NCBI GenBank assembly: GCA_023262965.1
Contig: JALQXX010000005.1
Location: 1 to 59,857, forward strand
Direction of reading: 5' to 3'
DNA: 59,857 bases
Origin: Candidatus Marinamargulisbacteria bacterium
Lineage (GTDB): Bacteria > Margulisbacteria > Marinamargulisbacteria > UBA817
Shown in pieces: positions 25,224 through 34,256 of the stretch. The first letter of the stretch is position 1. Each line of letters opens with the position of its first letter. The position numbers and the translations under genes are program-made. The notes beneath the pieces were generated by a model. The model had not been told where the DNA came from. It searched no databases and worked only from the letters and a program-made list of their open reading frames with translations.

Positions 25224-26389
25224 TGGAAATCCATGATATGCGGGGTAATAAAACGAATCCAACGCGCCTGATACCGTAGAGGAATCGGCGTATTGATTAC
25301 AAAGGGCATGAGCAGAGTCATCTGATCATCATACCCGATACCCGCCGCCGTATTCAAAAATTGATCATAGCGGGTTATGGGGGGACTTACCGGATGCACT
25401 TGGCGGGCCGATCCTGCTGGCGGTGGTGATCGCCACTGATTCGCCCATGTTTGAAAGGCGCCATCGATCATGTGATGGGCAAACTCCGTATGCAACCGAT
25501 CCCTATCCGATAAGGTGAATTCGGGATGAGCCGTTAGCAACCATTGCTGTTCTGCCGCGGTATAGAACAATACATACTGCAACAGATTAAAAAAAACGGC
25601 CGTATCCTGAATCAGTGGTGTGGCTTGATCAAAATCCCCCCGCTTCATGTAGTAAAACGCTTGCAATGATGGACTCACATCCGTCAATTCGGGGGGAGTC
25701 GCGCTTCGATTCGACCATAGGTGCATCATGACAGCCATTTCGGGATTTTGGCCATCGTTTTGAGATGCCCATTGAATGTTCCAAAAATCGCTAAACGATT
25801 CGAATAGTCCCGGATACAATTGATGCAAATAATATAAAAAAACCCAGCGATCAAAAGTGGACCAGTACGGGTATGTCATTTGAGGATACTGTCCCACATA
25901 ACGCAATCGATCGGCTGTGTGGGGACGTAGCTGCTGGGCCACACTCATGCGCTCGGAATCCCGCCATTGCTCCATAACATGTTGCAATGAACGCCGAATA
26001 TAATTGGGGATATCCGCGTAGTACAAATACTGAACCATGCCCATTTGTTGAGATCGAGGCAAGGTCATGGATTGCGTGATGATCATGAGTAATAAATCCC
26101 ATCGCTTATGGCTCTGGGTGTAATCCAGTAGTAACGGATGAACGGATCCGTGCCGCAACCCCACATACACATACGCCAAGGCCACATCGGTATCCAACTG
26201 GGTATAATCCCTTACCAAAATTGGGTCAAATTGAGGGGTACACGCGGCGGCATCGGCGCCATAGTCGCGAATCAATACCGGCATGACCCCCCCATAAGCC
26301 ATCTGCTCCTGTTTCATAAAATCGCAATCCATCGCCCCCCAAATATGGTTTACCAAAACACCCAATACCAGTACACCATACCGTATCAT
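25220..26389 (-). CDS. Exported protein of unknown function
   Basis: 389 residues. The N-terminus MIRYGVLVLGVLVNHIWGA looks like a signal peptide. The rest is rich in aromatic residues, His, Gln and helix-favouring stretches (SLQAFYYMKRGDFDQATPLIQDTAVFF resembles one TPR-like hairpin), with an early Cys pair. I recognise no domain. It lies between nadE and the prepilin genes with ATGA overlaps at both ends, so it likely works with the pilus machinery. Confidence 0.6.
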   Translation of the reverse strand: MIRYGVLVLGVLVNHIWGAMDCDFMKQEQMAYGGVMPVLIRDYGADAAACTPQFDPILVRDYTQLDTDVALAYVYVGLRHGSVHPLLLDYTQSHKRWDLLLMIITQSMTLPRSQQMGMVQYLYYADIPNYIRRSLQHVMEQWRDSERMSVAQQLRPHTADRLRYVGQYPQMTYPYWSTFDRWVFLYYLHQLYPGLFESFSDFWNIQWASQNDGQNPEMAVMMHLWSNRSATPPELTDVSPSLQAFYYMKRGDFDQATPLIQDTAVFFNLLQYVLFYTAAEQQWLLTAHPEFTLSDRDRLHTEFAHHMIDGAFQTWANQWRSPPPAGSARQVHPVSPPITRYDQFLNTAAGIGYDDQMTLLMPFVINTPIPLRYQARWIRFITPHIMDFQ

Positions 26390-27966
26390 ACAGTTATGGA
26401 AAATTGCCTTCCGCGACCAAACGCCGAGGCGGTCAGCTTAATAATCGGGGCCGCTTGATACCGTTTAAATTCCGATTGCCGGTAGCGCTGTATCACCGCG
26501 TCCACAACGATTTTTCCATAGTCACGGGCCACGTCCTCTTCCGATGTATTTTTCATTAAGAAGGCCTTTAAAATACCATCCAATACCGCGTATTCGGGTA
26601 AGGTATCGGTATCCCGTTGATGGGGGGCCAATTCTGCAGAAGGCGGGCGCGTGATAATACGATCCGGAATCCAATTGTAACGTTGCCCCAGCCAATCCAC
26701 CAATGCGTACACATCGGTTTTAAATAAATCCCCAATAAGGTTCAAGCCCCCGCACATATCGCCATACAATGTAGCATACCCCTGGGCCAATTCACTTTTA
26801 TTCCCCGTTGTCAGTAACAGTGCTGATTCATGGTTGGCCAATGCCATAAGCAAGAGCCCCCGCAGACGGGCCTGTGTATTTTGATGGGCAATGGTACTAC
26901 CGGTTGGCGACCAATCCAACGCGGTTGCGACCGCATCTTTAAGCGTATCAATAGGGATGACACGAACATGACACCCCATGCGTTGGGCCATATCCTTGGC
27001 ATCGGCCATGGTTTCGGGGCTATTGTATTCGGTCGGCATAATAACCGTGGTTACCTGTTCGGGACCCAACGCCGCCACCGCAATAGCCGCAACCAATGCC
27101 GAATCAATCCCCCCAGACAATCCCAAAATCACCCGACTAAACCCCGCCTGGCGACAATATTCGCGCAAACCAAATTGCAGCGCCTCCCACACGGTGTCCC
27201 ACACAGACAGCGGCGATGGTGTATTCAAATCATCGGCAAAAGCGGTAGCTTCTTGAAAAGCCGGCATCGCTCCTTTCACGGCTCCTGAAGCGGTCATAAC
27301 CACGCTACGCCCATCAAATAACAGATCCGTAAATCCCCCCACATGATTCACACTCACCACCGGGCATGCGGCGATTTCGGTTACACGCTGCAAATGGCGC
27401 AGCCGCTCCCCGTATTTATCGATGGTAAACGGCGATGCGGCTATATGAATCACCCCATCCAACGGGCGATTACGCAAATCGAGCACAGGATCCTCCGCAT
27501 AATGGCCTACGGTATACGCCCATATATCTTCGCAAATGAGGACGCCCAACCGACGGCCCTGCCAATCAAAGTACGGCGGGGTTTGGCCCGGGGAAAAATA
27601 CCGCGACTCATTAAACACGTCATCATTGGGCAAACAGTGCTTGGCATACCGATACACCAAGGCGCCATTCGCGGCCGCTACCGCCCCATTGTACCAACGC
27701 CTGCCATCATAATACGGTATCCCCGCCACCAACAGTCCCGCTGCGTAGCGACTCATGTGAATCAGGTCATCATAGGCCGCCATCACGCGTTTCTGACACA
27801 TGGCTTCCATAAATTGATCGGTAATGGGATACCCCCACACAAACAATTCGGGAAACACCACCACATCGGCCCTCACACCCTTCAGAACATCCCGAATCGT
27901 TTGCATATTGGCCGCAATATCCCCCAAACGGGATCGTTTTTGACACAAATACACCGACATGTTCAC
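26386..27966 (-). CDS. nadE: Glutamine-dependent NAD+ synthetase
   Basis: 526 residues. The N-terminal nitrilase-type glutaminase (about 1-250) shows Glu in VVFPELFVWGYP, Lys in YAKHCLPND and the nucleophile Cys in GVLICEDIWAY. The C-terminal NAD synthetase domain has the PP-loop LGLSGGIDSALVAAIA and LTTGNKSELAQGYATLYGD. It amidates nicotinic acid adenine dinucleotide using glutamine. GTG 27966 follows GGAG at good spacing; ATG 27960 is an alternative. It lies 13 nt after pyrR and overlaps the next gene by 4 nt. Confidence 0.95.
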   Translation of the reverse strand: MNMSVYLCQKRSRLGDIAANMQTIRDVLKGVRADVVVFPELFVWGYPITDQFMEAMCQKRVMAAYDDLIHMSRYAAGLLVAGIPYYDGRRWYNGAVAAANGALVYRYAKHCLPNDDVFNESRYFSPGQTPPYFDWQGRRLGVLICEDIWAYTVGHYAEDPVLDLRNRPLDGVIHIAASPFTIDKYGERLRHLQRVTEIAACPVVSVNHVGGFTDLLFDGRSVVMTASGAVKGAMPAFQEATAFADDLNTPSPLSVWDTVWEALQFGLREYCRQAGFSRVILGLSGGIDSALVAAIAVAALGPEQVTTVIMPTEYNSPETMADAKDMAQRMGCHVRVIPIDTLKDAVATALDWSPTGSTIAHQNTQARLRGLLLMALANHESALLLTTGNKSELAQGYATLYGDMCGGLNLIGDLFKTDVYALVDWLGQRYNWIPDRIITRPPSAELAPHQRDTDTLPEYAVLDGILKAFLMKNTSEEDVARDYGKIVVDAVIQRYRQSEFKRYQAAPIIKLTASAFGRGRQFSITV

Positions 27967-27979
27967 AACAATCTCCGTT

Positions 27980-28528
27980 TTATTCCGCTGGAAACGGTTC
28001 CGCTTTCACCAAATCCTCTCCCATAACTTCAAAAAAGACCGTATTCACCCGCAAATCCATTGGCACATCCAAATGCCGCGCCACCACATTGGGCTGAATA
28101 GGCACCTGACGATGCCCCCGATCATACAATACAGAAAAATGCACTTTTTCGGGACGCCCGTAATCAAAAATGGCATTCAATGCCGCTCGCACTGTTCGTG
28201 CCGTGCACAGAACATCATCAAATAAAACCACATGCTTGCCATCTACCCCAACCGTTTGAATCGCGGATTCCACCGTTAAATAGGTTTTTTTGGATCGTGC
28301 ATGATCATCCCGATACAGCGTCACATCCAATGCCATCACCGCATCTGGAATTACAAATTGACGCTTTGCTAATGCTGCACGTACCCGTTTGGCCAAAAAT
28401 ACCCCATTGGTTAAAATCCCTACAAACACAACATCCTTCGGCGGCGTGTGACGGACGATATCGTACACATCATTGGCTACCCGCTGAATATCCATAGCCA
28501 CATCATCCGCATCAAATAATACCGTCAT
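27980..28528 (-). CDS. pyrR: PyrR-type phosphoribosyltransferase
   Basis: 182 residues. The PRPP-binding signature VVLFDDVLCTARTVRAALNAI, the upstream FVGILTNGVFLAKRV and the C-terminal FFEVMGEDLV fit PyrR (uracil phosphoribosyltransferase/pyrimidine attenuator). No pyrimidine genes are adjacent, so a regulatory role cannot be judged here. Its start overlaps the hisB stop by one base. Confidence 0.85.
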   Translation of the reverse strand: MTVLFDADDVAMDIQRVANDVYDIVRHTPPKDVVFVGILTNGVFLAKRVRAALAKRQFVIPDAVMALDVTLYRDDHARSKKTYLTVESAIQTVGVDGKHVVLFDDVLCTARTVRAALNAIFDYGRPEKVHFSVLYDRGHRQVPIQPNVVARHLDVPMDLRVNTVFFEVMGEDLVKAEPFPAE

Positions 28529-29115
28529 TACAGTGTACCTTTGGTTGATGGAACCCCATTCCGTCGTGGGTCACGTTGAGTGGCACGATCCAACAGTACC
28601 CCAAACCCCTTAAACAACGCCTCAATAACATGATGCGCATTGCCTTTATACGGCCAGTCCACATACAGATTCATCCCCGCATGGTTCACAACCGATCGAA
28701 AAAACTCCGCTACCAATTCCGTATCAAACGTACCAATACTCTGAGGCATTATCGATGCCATCTGTAAATACGGGCGCCCCCCCATATCCATTGCAATCAC
28801 ACACAGTGAGTCATCCATGGGAAAAGACCCCGATGCGTATCGGTATATACCGGCCCCATCCCCTACTGTCTGACGAATGGCTTGGCCCAAGCAAATACCC
28901 ACATCTTCAACGGTATGGTGGCCATCAACATGCAAATCCCCCGCAACGGTCACCGTTAAATTAAATAAGCCATGTGCAGCAAACAACGTCAGCATGTGGT
29001 CAAAAAACCCAATGCCTGTTTGTATATGGGACGCTCCTGTACCATCCAAGTCAAACGCCATGGTAATGGCTGTCTCGGTTGTTTTTCGCTCGATTGTGAT
29101 TGATCGTTTTTTCAT
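28528..29115 (-). CDS. hisB: Imidazoleglycerol-phosphate dehydratase
   Basis: 195 residues, the monofunctional length. Two metal-binding repeats are visible: GFFDHML with VDGHHTVEDVGICLG, and VNHAGMN with KGNAHHVIEALFKGFG. It catalyses the sixth step of histidine synthesis. It stands alone from other his genes, between ruvB and pyrR. It has the clearest canonical Shine-Dalgarno in the window (AGGAGGTAATT-ATG). Confidence 0.95.
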   Translation of the reverse strand: MKKRSITIERKTTETAITMAFDLDGTGASHIQTGIGFFDHMLTLFAAHGLFNLTVTVAGDLHVDGHHTVEDVGICLGQAIRQTVGDGAGIYRYASGSFPMDDSLCVIAMDMGGRPYLQMASIMPQSIGTFDTELVAEFFRSVVNHAGMNLYVDWPYKGNAHHVIEALFKGFGVLLDRATQRDPRRNGVPSTKGTL

Positions 29116-29124
29116 AATTACCTC

Positions 29125-30162
29125 CTAAAACAATGTGTCTTGATGATGGGTTGGCACAGCTGACAACGGGGGAACGACCCCCAAATAGTCATACGCCAAT
29201 GCCGTCGCTACCCGGCCTTTTGCGGTTCGATCCAAAAATCCTTTTTGCAGCAAATACGGTTCAATAACATCCTCCAGGGTTTCCGCCTCTTCGGACATGC
29301 TCGCGGCTAACGTATCCACCCCTACCGGTCCCCCCGAAAATTTGCGAATCAGGGTATCCATATACAGCCGATCGTTTTGATCAAAACCCGTCACATCAAT
29401 GCCCAAGGCCTTTAAGGATTCCGTCACCACCGACACCGATATCCGTCCATCCGAATGCACCTGTGACCAATCCCGAATACGCTTGAGAATGCGATTGGAA
29501 ATCCGTGGCGTGCCTCGGGACGACTGCGCAATCATAATCGCCGCATCGGCATCAATGGGACTGTCCAACAACATGGCTGATCGACGCACAATGTGGGATA
29601 ACTCTTCGGGGGTATAGTAGTCAAATTTTTCGATAATCCCAAATCGATCCCGAAGGGGGGCACTCAAAGACCCAACACGGGTTGTGGCCCCCACCAAGGT
29701 AAACGCATCAATATCCAATCGAATGGATCGGGCGGCCGGGCCTTTCCCAATAATAATATCGAGTGCAAAATCCTCCATAGCGGGGTAAAGCACTTCTTCT
29801 ACAGCCCGATTTAACCGATGAATTTCGTCAATAAACAAAATATCCCCTTTTTTTAGATTGGTTAAAATAGCGGCCAAATCCCCGGGGCGTTCAATCGCGG
29901 GGCCGGATGTAATTTTAATATGCCCCTCCATCTCAATGGAGATGATCGTTGCTAAGGAAGTTTTTCCCAGCCCTGGCGGGCCATAAAACAGGGTGTGCTC
30001 TAAGGATTCGTTTCGATTTTTAGCCGCCTGAATAAACACCGACAAATTGCGCCGCAGATTCGCCTGTCCAATAAAGTCGTCCAACCGCTTGGGCCGAAGT
30101 GAAAACTCTTTGTCATCCTCAACATGTTCGTTTGGGTCATAAAACCGTGTTTCTTCAATCAT
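29125..30162 (-). CDS. ruvB: Holliday junction branch-migration helicase RuvB
   Basis: 345 residues with the N-terminal motif [12 protein letters not shown], Walker [12 protein letters not shown], Walker [12 protein letters not shown], sensor [18 protein letters not shown] and the C-terminal winged helix ([20 protein letters not shown]). It drives branch migration with RuvA during recombination. First gene of the nine-gene operon continuing to 22013. No clear Shine-Dalgarno; TATGGT lies 12 nt before the ATG. Confidence 0.97.
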   Translation of the reverse strand: MIEETRFYDPNEHVEDDKEFSLRPKRLDDFIGQANLRRNLSVFIQAAKNRNESLEHTLFYGPPGLGKTSLATIISIEMEGHIKITSGPAIERPGDLAAILTNLKKGDILFIDEIHRLNRAVEEVLYPAMEDFALDIIIGKGPAARSIRLDIDAFTLVGATTRVGSLSAPLRDRFGIIEKFDYYTPEELSHIVRRSAMLLDSPIDADAAIMIAQSSRGTPRISNRILKRIRDWSQVHSDGRISVSVVTESLKALGIDVTGFDQNDRLYMDTLIRKFSGGPVGVDTLAASMSEEAETLEDVIEPYLLQKGFLDRTAKGRVATALAYDYLGVVPPLSAVPTHHQDTLF

Positions 30163-30240
30163 TTGTTATGATTAACCATACCATATGTTGTGGTTATTTC
30201 GCATACAATTTTTGGACAGGCTTACAAATCAATGAATTTA

Positions 30241-31137
30241 TTAAAAACCACGCCGTCTAGAGAATTGGGTAAGCGGATACGTCCGTACCACCTGGCTACT
30301 GCTTGATTCGAATTCGATCGGATCGGGTGACTGCAATCCACGATTGGACAACTCGGCATCGGGCTGGCTGTCACGGCGACCGTCCAGCAGCTGATTGTCT
30401 GAAACACCCGTCCACAGCTCACGAAGATCATCTGGAATATCTATGTAAATACCATCATCGTGATGGGGGTTATTGCTGAATGACCCTGGCTGATCCGGCA
30501 ACACATTACTGGGAGCCGGCAGCTGATTTGCCGAGGGCAACGGACCGTTTTCATGCGGAGGGGGTGTGTCTTCAATTATAATATTGGTATTAATGGTGGC
30601 ATAAAACAATAAAATTATGCATAAACAACCAAGTAATGCACCCATTGAGACAGCGATTAAAAAAGTCAAATAAATGATCGAGTCAAAATCTGCTTTATGA
30701 TAATCCGCATATGTTCCATCTTTAGGCAAATCATTCAAATACTTAATGGCATCAATAAGCTTAAGCAAAAATACCCGCGTATTTTGAATAAGCGCGACGG
30801 TGTCGCCATAAGCCACTTTTTTAAACGTCAATTGACTATCGATACCATTTTTTTCTGATGGCGCCACATTTGCTGCGTTTTGCAAGCTAGCCTCATTGGC
30901 TCTCAACGCAACGTGTTTTACAGAAACAGGAAAGGCAATTTTCAATGCTTGTTGATGATTTTGCACAGGAAACACCGGTTGTGGGGCCTGGTGGCGATTG
31001 TGAATCGAATGCTCTGCACCAAGCGTGCGATCCCTATTATGTGAACGCTGTGCCGATGATATATTCGAGGACCCTGTCCCCATTCCACCAAAAGCAGCAT
31101 GTGCTGTCAAACCGATAATAGATACCTGTCTAATCAT
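30241..31137 (-). CDS. Orphan single-span membrane protein
   Basis: 298 residues. One strong TM segment in the middle (about residues 152-180, IIYLTFLIAVSMGALLGCLCIILLFY) separates a polar N-terminal part rich in His/Gln/Asn from a Pro/Asp-rich, low-complexity C-terminal part. There is no signal peptide in the usual place and no recognised domain. It has a good ribosome binding site (AAGGAGTTGTA-ATG) inside a duplicated 60-bp promoter unit. It looks lineage-specific. Confidence 0.6.
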   Translation of the reverse strand: MIRQVSIIGLTAHAAFGGMGTGSSNISSAQRSHNRDRTLGAEHSIHNRHQAPQPVFPVQNHQQALKIAFPVSVKHVALRANEASLQNAANVAPSEKNGIDSQLTFKKVAYGDTVALIQNTRVFLLKLIDAIKYLNDLPKDGTYADYHKADFDSIIYLTFLIAVSMGALLGCLCIILLFYATINTNIIIEDTPPPHENGPLPSANQLPAPSNVLPDQPGSFSNNPHHDDGIYIDIPDDLRELWTGVSDNQLLDGRRDSQPDAELSNRGLQSPDPIEFESSSSQVVRTYPLTQFSRRRGF

Positions 31138-31140
31138 TAC

Positions 31141-31260
31141 AACTCCTTTTGTAATTTTTAAAAAAAATAAACAATAAGCTTGAAAATGTCAATATAAAAA
31201 AGCTCCTTTTTTAATTTTTAAAAACAATAAACAATAAACTTAAAAATGTCAATATACAAA
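31141..31260 (-). repeat. Tandem 60-bp duplication carrying two promoter/RBS units
   Basis: 31141-31200 and 31201-31260 align without gaps with six mismatches. On the minus strand each contains TTGACA, a 17-nt spacer, a -10 box (TATTTT at 31164-31169 in the proximal copy; TATTGT at 31224-31229 in the distal) and AAGGAG. The proximal copy feeds the orphan membrane gene directly. The distal copy retains a ribosome binding site with no gene after it. Confidence 0.85.
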
Positions 31261-31348
31261 TGGATCATTTAAATCGTGCCCCCTATGATCAAACCGCCGA
31301 TTAACATATTTACAACCCCCCCTCTGATACGGTATTATCTCTAGTATT

Positions 31349-31579
31349 ATGGCTAGACAAGATCAATTAACCAAAAAACGAAAGCGTGTTGCAAACAATG
31401 TGTCGCATTCCAATCGGAAAACCAAGCGCATTCAACACATTAACCTTCAAACCAAGCGGTTTTACATTGAAGAGGAAAACCGTTGGGTCACATTACGGGT
31501 AACAACGCGTTCGATACGCACCATTTCAAAAATAGGACTAATGTCATTTGCTCGCAAACATGGCATAACGTGTTTATAG
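31349..31579 (+). CDS. rpmB: 50S ribosomal protein L28
   Basis: 76 residues. NNVSHSNRKTKR, LQTKRFYIEEENRWVTLRV and TTRSIRTISKIGL match L28 in order. The usual Cys pair near the N-terminus is replaced (RQDQLTKKRKR), so this is a zinc-free form. It is a single-gene unit. TATTAT lies 10 nt before ATG and no Shine-Dalgarno is seen. Confidence 0.93.
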   Translation: MARQDQLTKKRKRVANNVSHSNRKTKRIQHINLQTKRFYIEEENRWVTLRVTTRSIRTISKIGLMSFARKHGITCL

Positions 31580-31672
31580 TTTCGCCGTATACCGATTCTT
31601 ATATCCCATGCCAATGGCTTTTCTCTTAACTGCATTTCCGCCCCCTTTATTTAGGATTTGGTATTTTTACTA

Positions 31673-32761
31673 ATGACAACGGGTTTAATGCGTTTATTGT
31701 CACCCAATGGCCATTATATCACCGTTTTAAAGAATGAACGCCGATTCATATTTATCACAGCACTCTTTTTATTGTTATCGCTACTAACATCCCCCTACCC
31801 CTGGATTGCGCGCTGGTTGGGTTTTTTGGTGGCGGGCTATGCCACCGTTGCCAATGATTCGATTCAAACCATCGGTACATTTATTGCCTCCAATCGCAAT
31901 AAACCTTGGTGGCTGTTATGGATATTTATTGGCAGCATTTTTATACTAACAACCGTCTATTCATGGCTACATTACGCAGGCGATGTGTCCTATGGCCGAT
32001 TGGCCTCCAAAGGGTTTTCAGAAACCCCTGTATCCTTTTCATTTCTACAAGTAGCCGCGCCTGTTTTTCTGCTGATTTTAACCCGACTTAAAATGCCCGT
32101 ATCCACCACGTTTCTTATATTAACGGCATTTTCTACCAGTGCCACCAGCATTGAAAAAGTGCTCATGAAAAGCCTACTGGGTTACGGATTGGCATTTGGT
32201 ATTGCATTCATAACATGGATCAGTATCTCGCATATCATTCATTGGTATTCAACGGGTCCAGCCAATCCGCTGTGGCGAATCGCGCAATGGTTTAGTACAG
32301 GCGTATTGTGGTCGGTCTGGCTGATGCAGGATGCGGCTAACATTGCGGTGTATTTACCACGTCAGCTATCTTTATATGAACTGGTTTGGTTTATAACCCC
32401 TATTTTTTTGGGATTGGGATTTATGTTATTTAAAGGCGGGGCAGCGATTCAAACCATTGTTGAAGAAAAATCCCGTGTTCACGATGTCCGATCCGCCACC
32501 CTTATCGATATTGTTTTTACAGTTATTTTATTTTACTTCAAAATTCATTCCAACATACCCATGAGCACCACATGGGTATTTTTAGGCTTGTTGGCTGGAC
32601 GTGAAATCGCAATGAGCCTTCGAAATGTATCCCACAAGTCCCTTAAACAGGCACTGGGCATGTGCTCTCAGGACGTCTTTAAAGCCGTATTTGGCCTGAT
32701 TATATCGTTGCTTATTGCCATTGGTTGCAATAGTGCCATGCGCGAAGCGCTTTTTGGGTAA
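31673..32761 (+). CDS. PiT-like phosphate transporter family protein
   Basis: About 362 residues from ATG 31673 (TTG 31658 possible), roughly ten TM segments. The two inverted PiT repeats show as GYATVANDSIQTIGTFIASN with MPVSTTFLIL, and HDVRSATLIDIVFT with IPMSTTWVFLGLLAGRE. The first repeat keeps the AND core of the canonical GANDVANA motif; the second repeat is altered. Likely transports phosphate or a related anion with sodium or protons, but the changed motif makes the substrate uncertain. Confidence 0.75.
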   Translation: MTTGLMRLLSPNGHYITVLKNERRFIFITALFLLLSLLTSPYPWIARWLGFLVAGYATVANDSIQTIGTFIASNRNKPWWLLWIFIGSIFILTTVYSWLHYAGDVSYGRLASKGFSETPVSFSFLQVAAPVFLLILTRLKMPVSTTFLILTAFSTSATSIEKVLMKSLLGYGLAFGIAFITWISISHIIHWYSTGPANPLWRIAQWFSTGVLWSVWLMQDAANIAVYLPRQLSLYELVWFITPIFLGLGFMLFKGGAAIQTIVEEKSRVHDVRSATLIDIVFTVILFYFKIHSNIPMSTTWVFLGLLAGREIAMSLRNVSHKSLKQALGMCSQDVFKAVFGLIISLLIAIGCNSAMREALFG

Positions 32762-32832
32762 CCAACGGTGATCCCATGGCGTTTGATCCGGGCACGGGCC
32801 CTCAGATAGAGTAACAAAATGAAGATAAACCT

Positions 32833-33552
32833 ATGGCTAATTTTGTTTTTTCGTCATTTTTATATGCCCAGTTTGATAACGGACTCCATCTTAGCGCAAT
32901 GATGGGCTGTTCTTTTTCAGGCCGATCGCCGTTGCAAATTCAATTGGCTGATGGGCGACGTGAGTCCATATCCGCAGACTACAACAACCGATGTGTTGAT
33001 GATTCGCATTGGTGGTCGTTTCGGCTTGAAAACTGGCAGAATCAATCTGCCTGGGGACTGGAAATCACGCATCACAAAATATACTTAAAAAACACAACCG
33101 ATTTGATTGAGTCCTTTAGTATATCCGATGGTTATAATTTGATTTTATTTAATTTAGCCAAGCAGTATGGCCGCGTCAATTACCGTGTGGGAATAGGGGC
33201 TGTGTTGGGTCACGTTGACGTTACCATTGCGGGTAGAGAGCGCTTTATTCGTAAAGGGCTCGACGGCTACTATCTAACGGGCCCGGCCTTTCAGCTAAAC
33301 GTTGAACGCATTCTTTGGGAATCCGATTATCATTTTATTAGTTTGGATTCAAAATTTACCGCGGCTTACGCCAAAGTTGCCGTTTCAGCCAATCGAGACG
33401 AGTACGCTGTTGCCCCAGATTTTGCGGTTCATATGAGTTTAGCCGTTGGCTCCAAGCCAGCTCGATTACAAAACAAACCATGGCTATACGGACTCCCCCT
33501 TGTTTATCCGCGTATTGTTGGGGCGTTTCTAGGTACCGGTTTACTGCCTTAA
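32833..33552 (+). CDS. Putative outer-membrane beta-barrel protein
   Basis: 239 residues. Alternating polar/hydrophobic strands with aromatic girdles (WWSFRLENW, AWGLEITHHKIYLK, YRVGIGAVLGHVDVTI, FISLDSKFTAAYAKVAV) suggest an 8-10 stranded barrel, although the C-terminal residue is not aromatic. The first 15 residues are a weak signal. No family recognised. The protein at 56895-57548 has a similar build. Confidence 0.5.
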   Translation: MANFVFSSFLYAQFDNGLHLSAMMGCSFSGRSPLQIQLADGRRESISADYNNRCVDDSHWWSFRLENWQNQSAWGLEITHHKIYLKNTTDLIESFSISDGYNLILFNLAKQYGRVNYRVGIGAVLGHVDVTIAGRERFIRKGLDGYYLTGPAFQLNVERILWESDYHFISLDSKFTAAYAKVAVSANRDEYAVAPDFAVHMSLAVGSKPARLQNKPWLYGLPLVYPRIVGAFLGTGLLP

Positions 33553-33555
33553 ATC

Positions 33556-33585
33556 TTGCTTACGTGACCGATATTGTCGTATAAT
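33556..33585 (+). promoter_or_regulatory. Promoter of the YgjP-like gene
   Basis: TTGCTT (33556-33561), 18-nt spacer, TATAAT (33580-33585), ending 8 nt before ATG 33594. No Shine-Dalgarno. Same spacing as the promoters at 7924 and 9473. Confidence 0.55.
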
Positions 33586-33593
33586 CATTTACC

Positions 33594-34256
33594 ATGGGAC
33601 AGTCAAACACAGTCATTATCAAACCTCATGCGCGGCGTCGACAGTATGCGCTTGAAATTGACGCAACCGGTGCGGTTATTGTCCGAACCCCTGCCCGACC
33701 AATTCGATCAACCATTCAACGCATTCTTGCCGACCATTCCGATTGGATTCAATTGCAGAAAACACGTGTGGCCCAAAAAACCCGTCATTTATCGGATTGG
33801 CACTCTGATAATCATGTCGCATACCGGGGCACCCTATACCCGATTGGGGTGACAAAAACCGCTGCAATCACCGTATCCACTAATGGTATTTTATTACCCC
33901 AATCGGTATCCAAATCCGCATTTATTGCCAAATACGCCCGCCTGTATTTGCCGCAACGCTGCTATGATATTGCCCATAGCATGCAGGTATCCGTATCCAA
34001 AATTCGCATTCGGCACATGCGCTCCTGTTGGGGAACCTGCCATCGTAATCACAGTATTACACTCAACCAAGCACTCATCCATGTCCCCGATTGGGTCAGT
34101 GATTATGTGATGATTCATGAATGTGCCCATCGCATCCATTTTAACCATTCGCTTGAATTTTGGAATCTGGTCAAGACATATACAGACCGCGTATCTGAAG
34201 CCAAAAAATGGCTACGCTATCATCAACCGGTTTTGTTAAAGCCCCTACCCAAATAA
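33594..34256 (+). CDS. YgjP-like (DUF45) metallopeptidase
   Basis: 220 residues. Zinc motif HECAHRIHFNHSLEFW (HExxH plus downstream His), preceded by MRSCWGTCHRNHSITLNQALI, the hallmark of the YgjP/SprT-like M48-related family. Cytoplasmic; the function in the family is poorly defined. Its 3' end overlaps the opposing glycosyltransferase gene by 34 nt. Confidence 0.85.
   Translation: MGQSNTVIIKPHARRRQYALEIDATGAVIVRTPARPIRSTIQRILADHSDWIQLQKTRVAQKTRHLSDWHSDNHVAYRGTLYPIGVTKTAAITVSTNGILLPQSVSKSAFIAKYARLYLPQRCYDIAHSMQVSVSKIRIRHMRSCWGTCHRNHSITLNQALIHVPDWVSDYVMIHECAHRIHFNHSLEFWNLVKTYTDRVSEAKKWLRYHQPVLLKPLPK

Noticed and set aside
27343-28026. 227-codon open frame on the plus strand opposite nadE/pyrR
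   Set aside because: It is the antisense shadow of a well-conserved enzyme; composition (His/Pro/Ile-rich) is typical of reverse-frame translation and no start signal exists.
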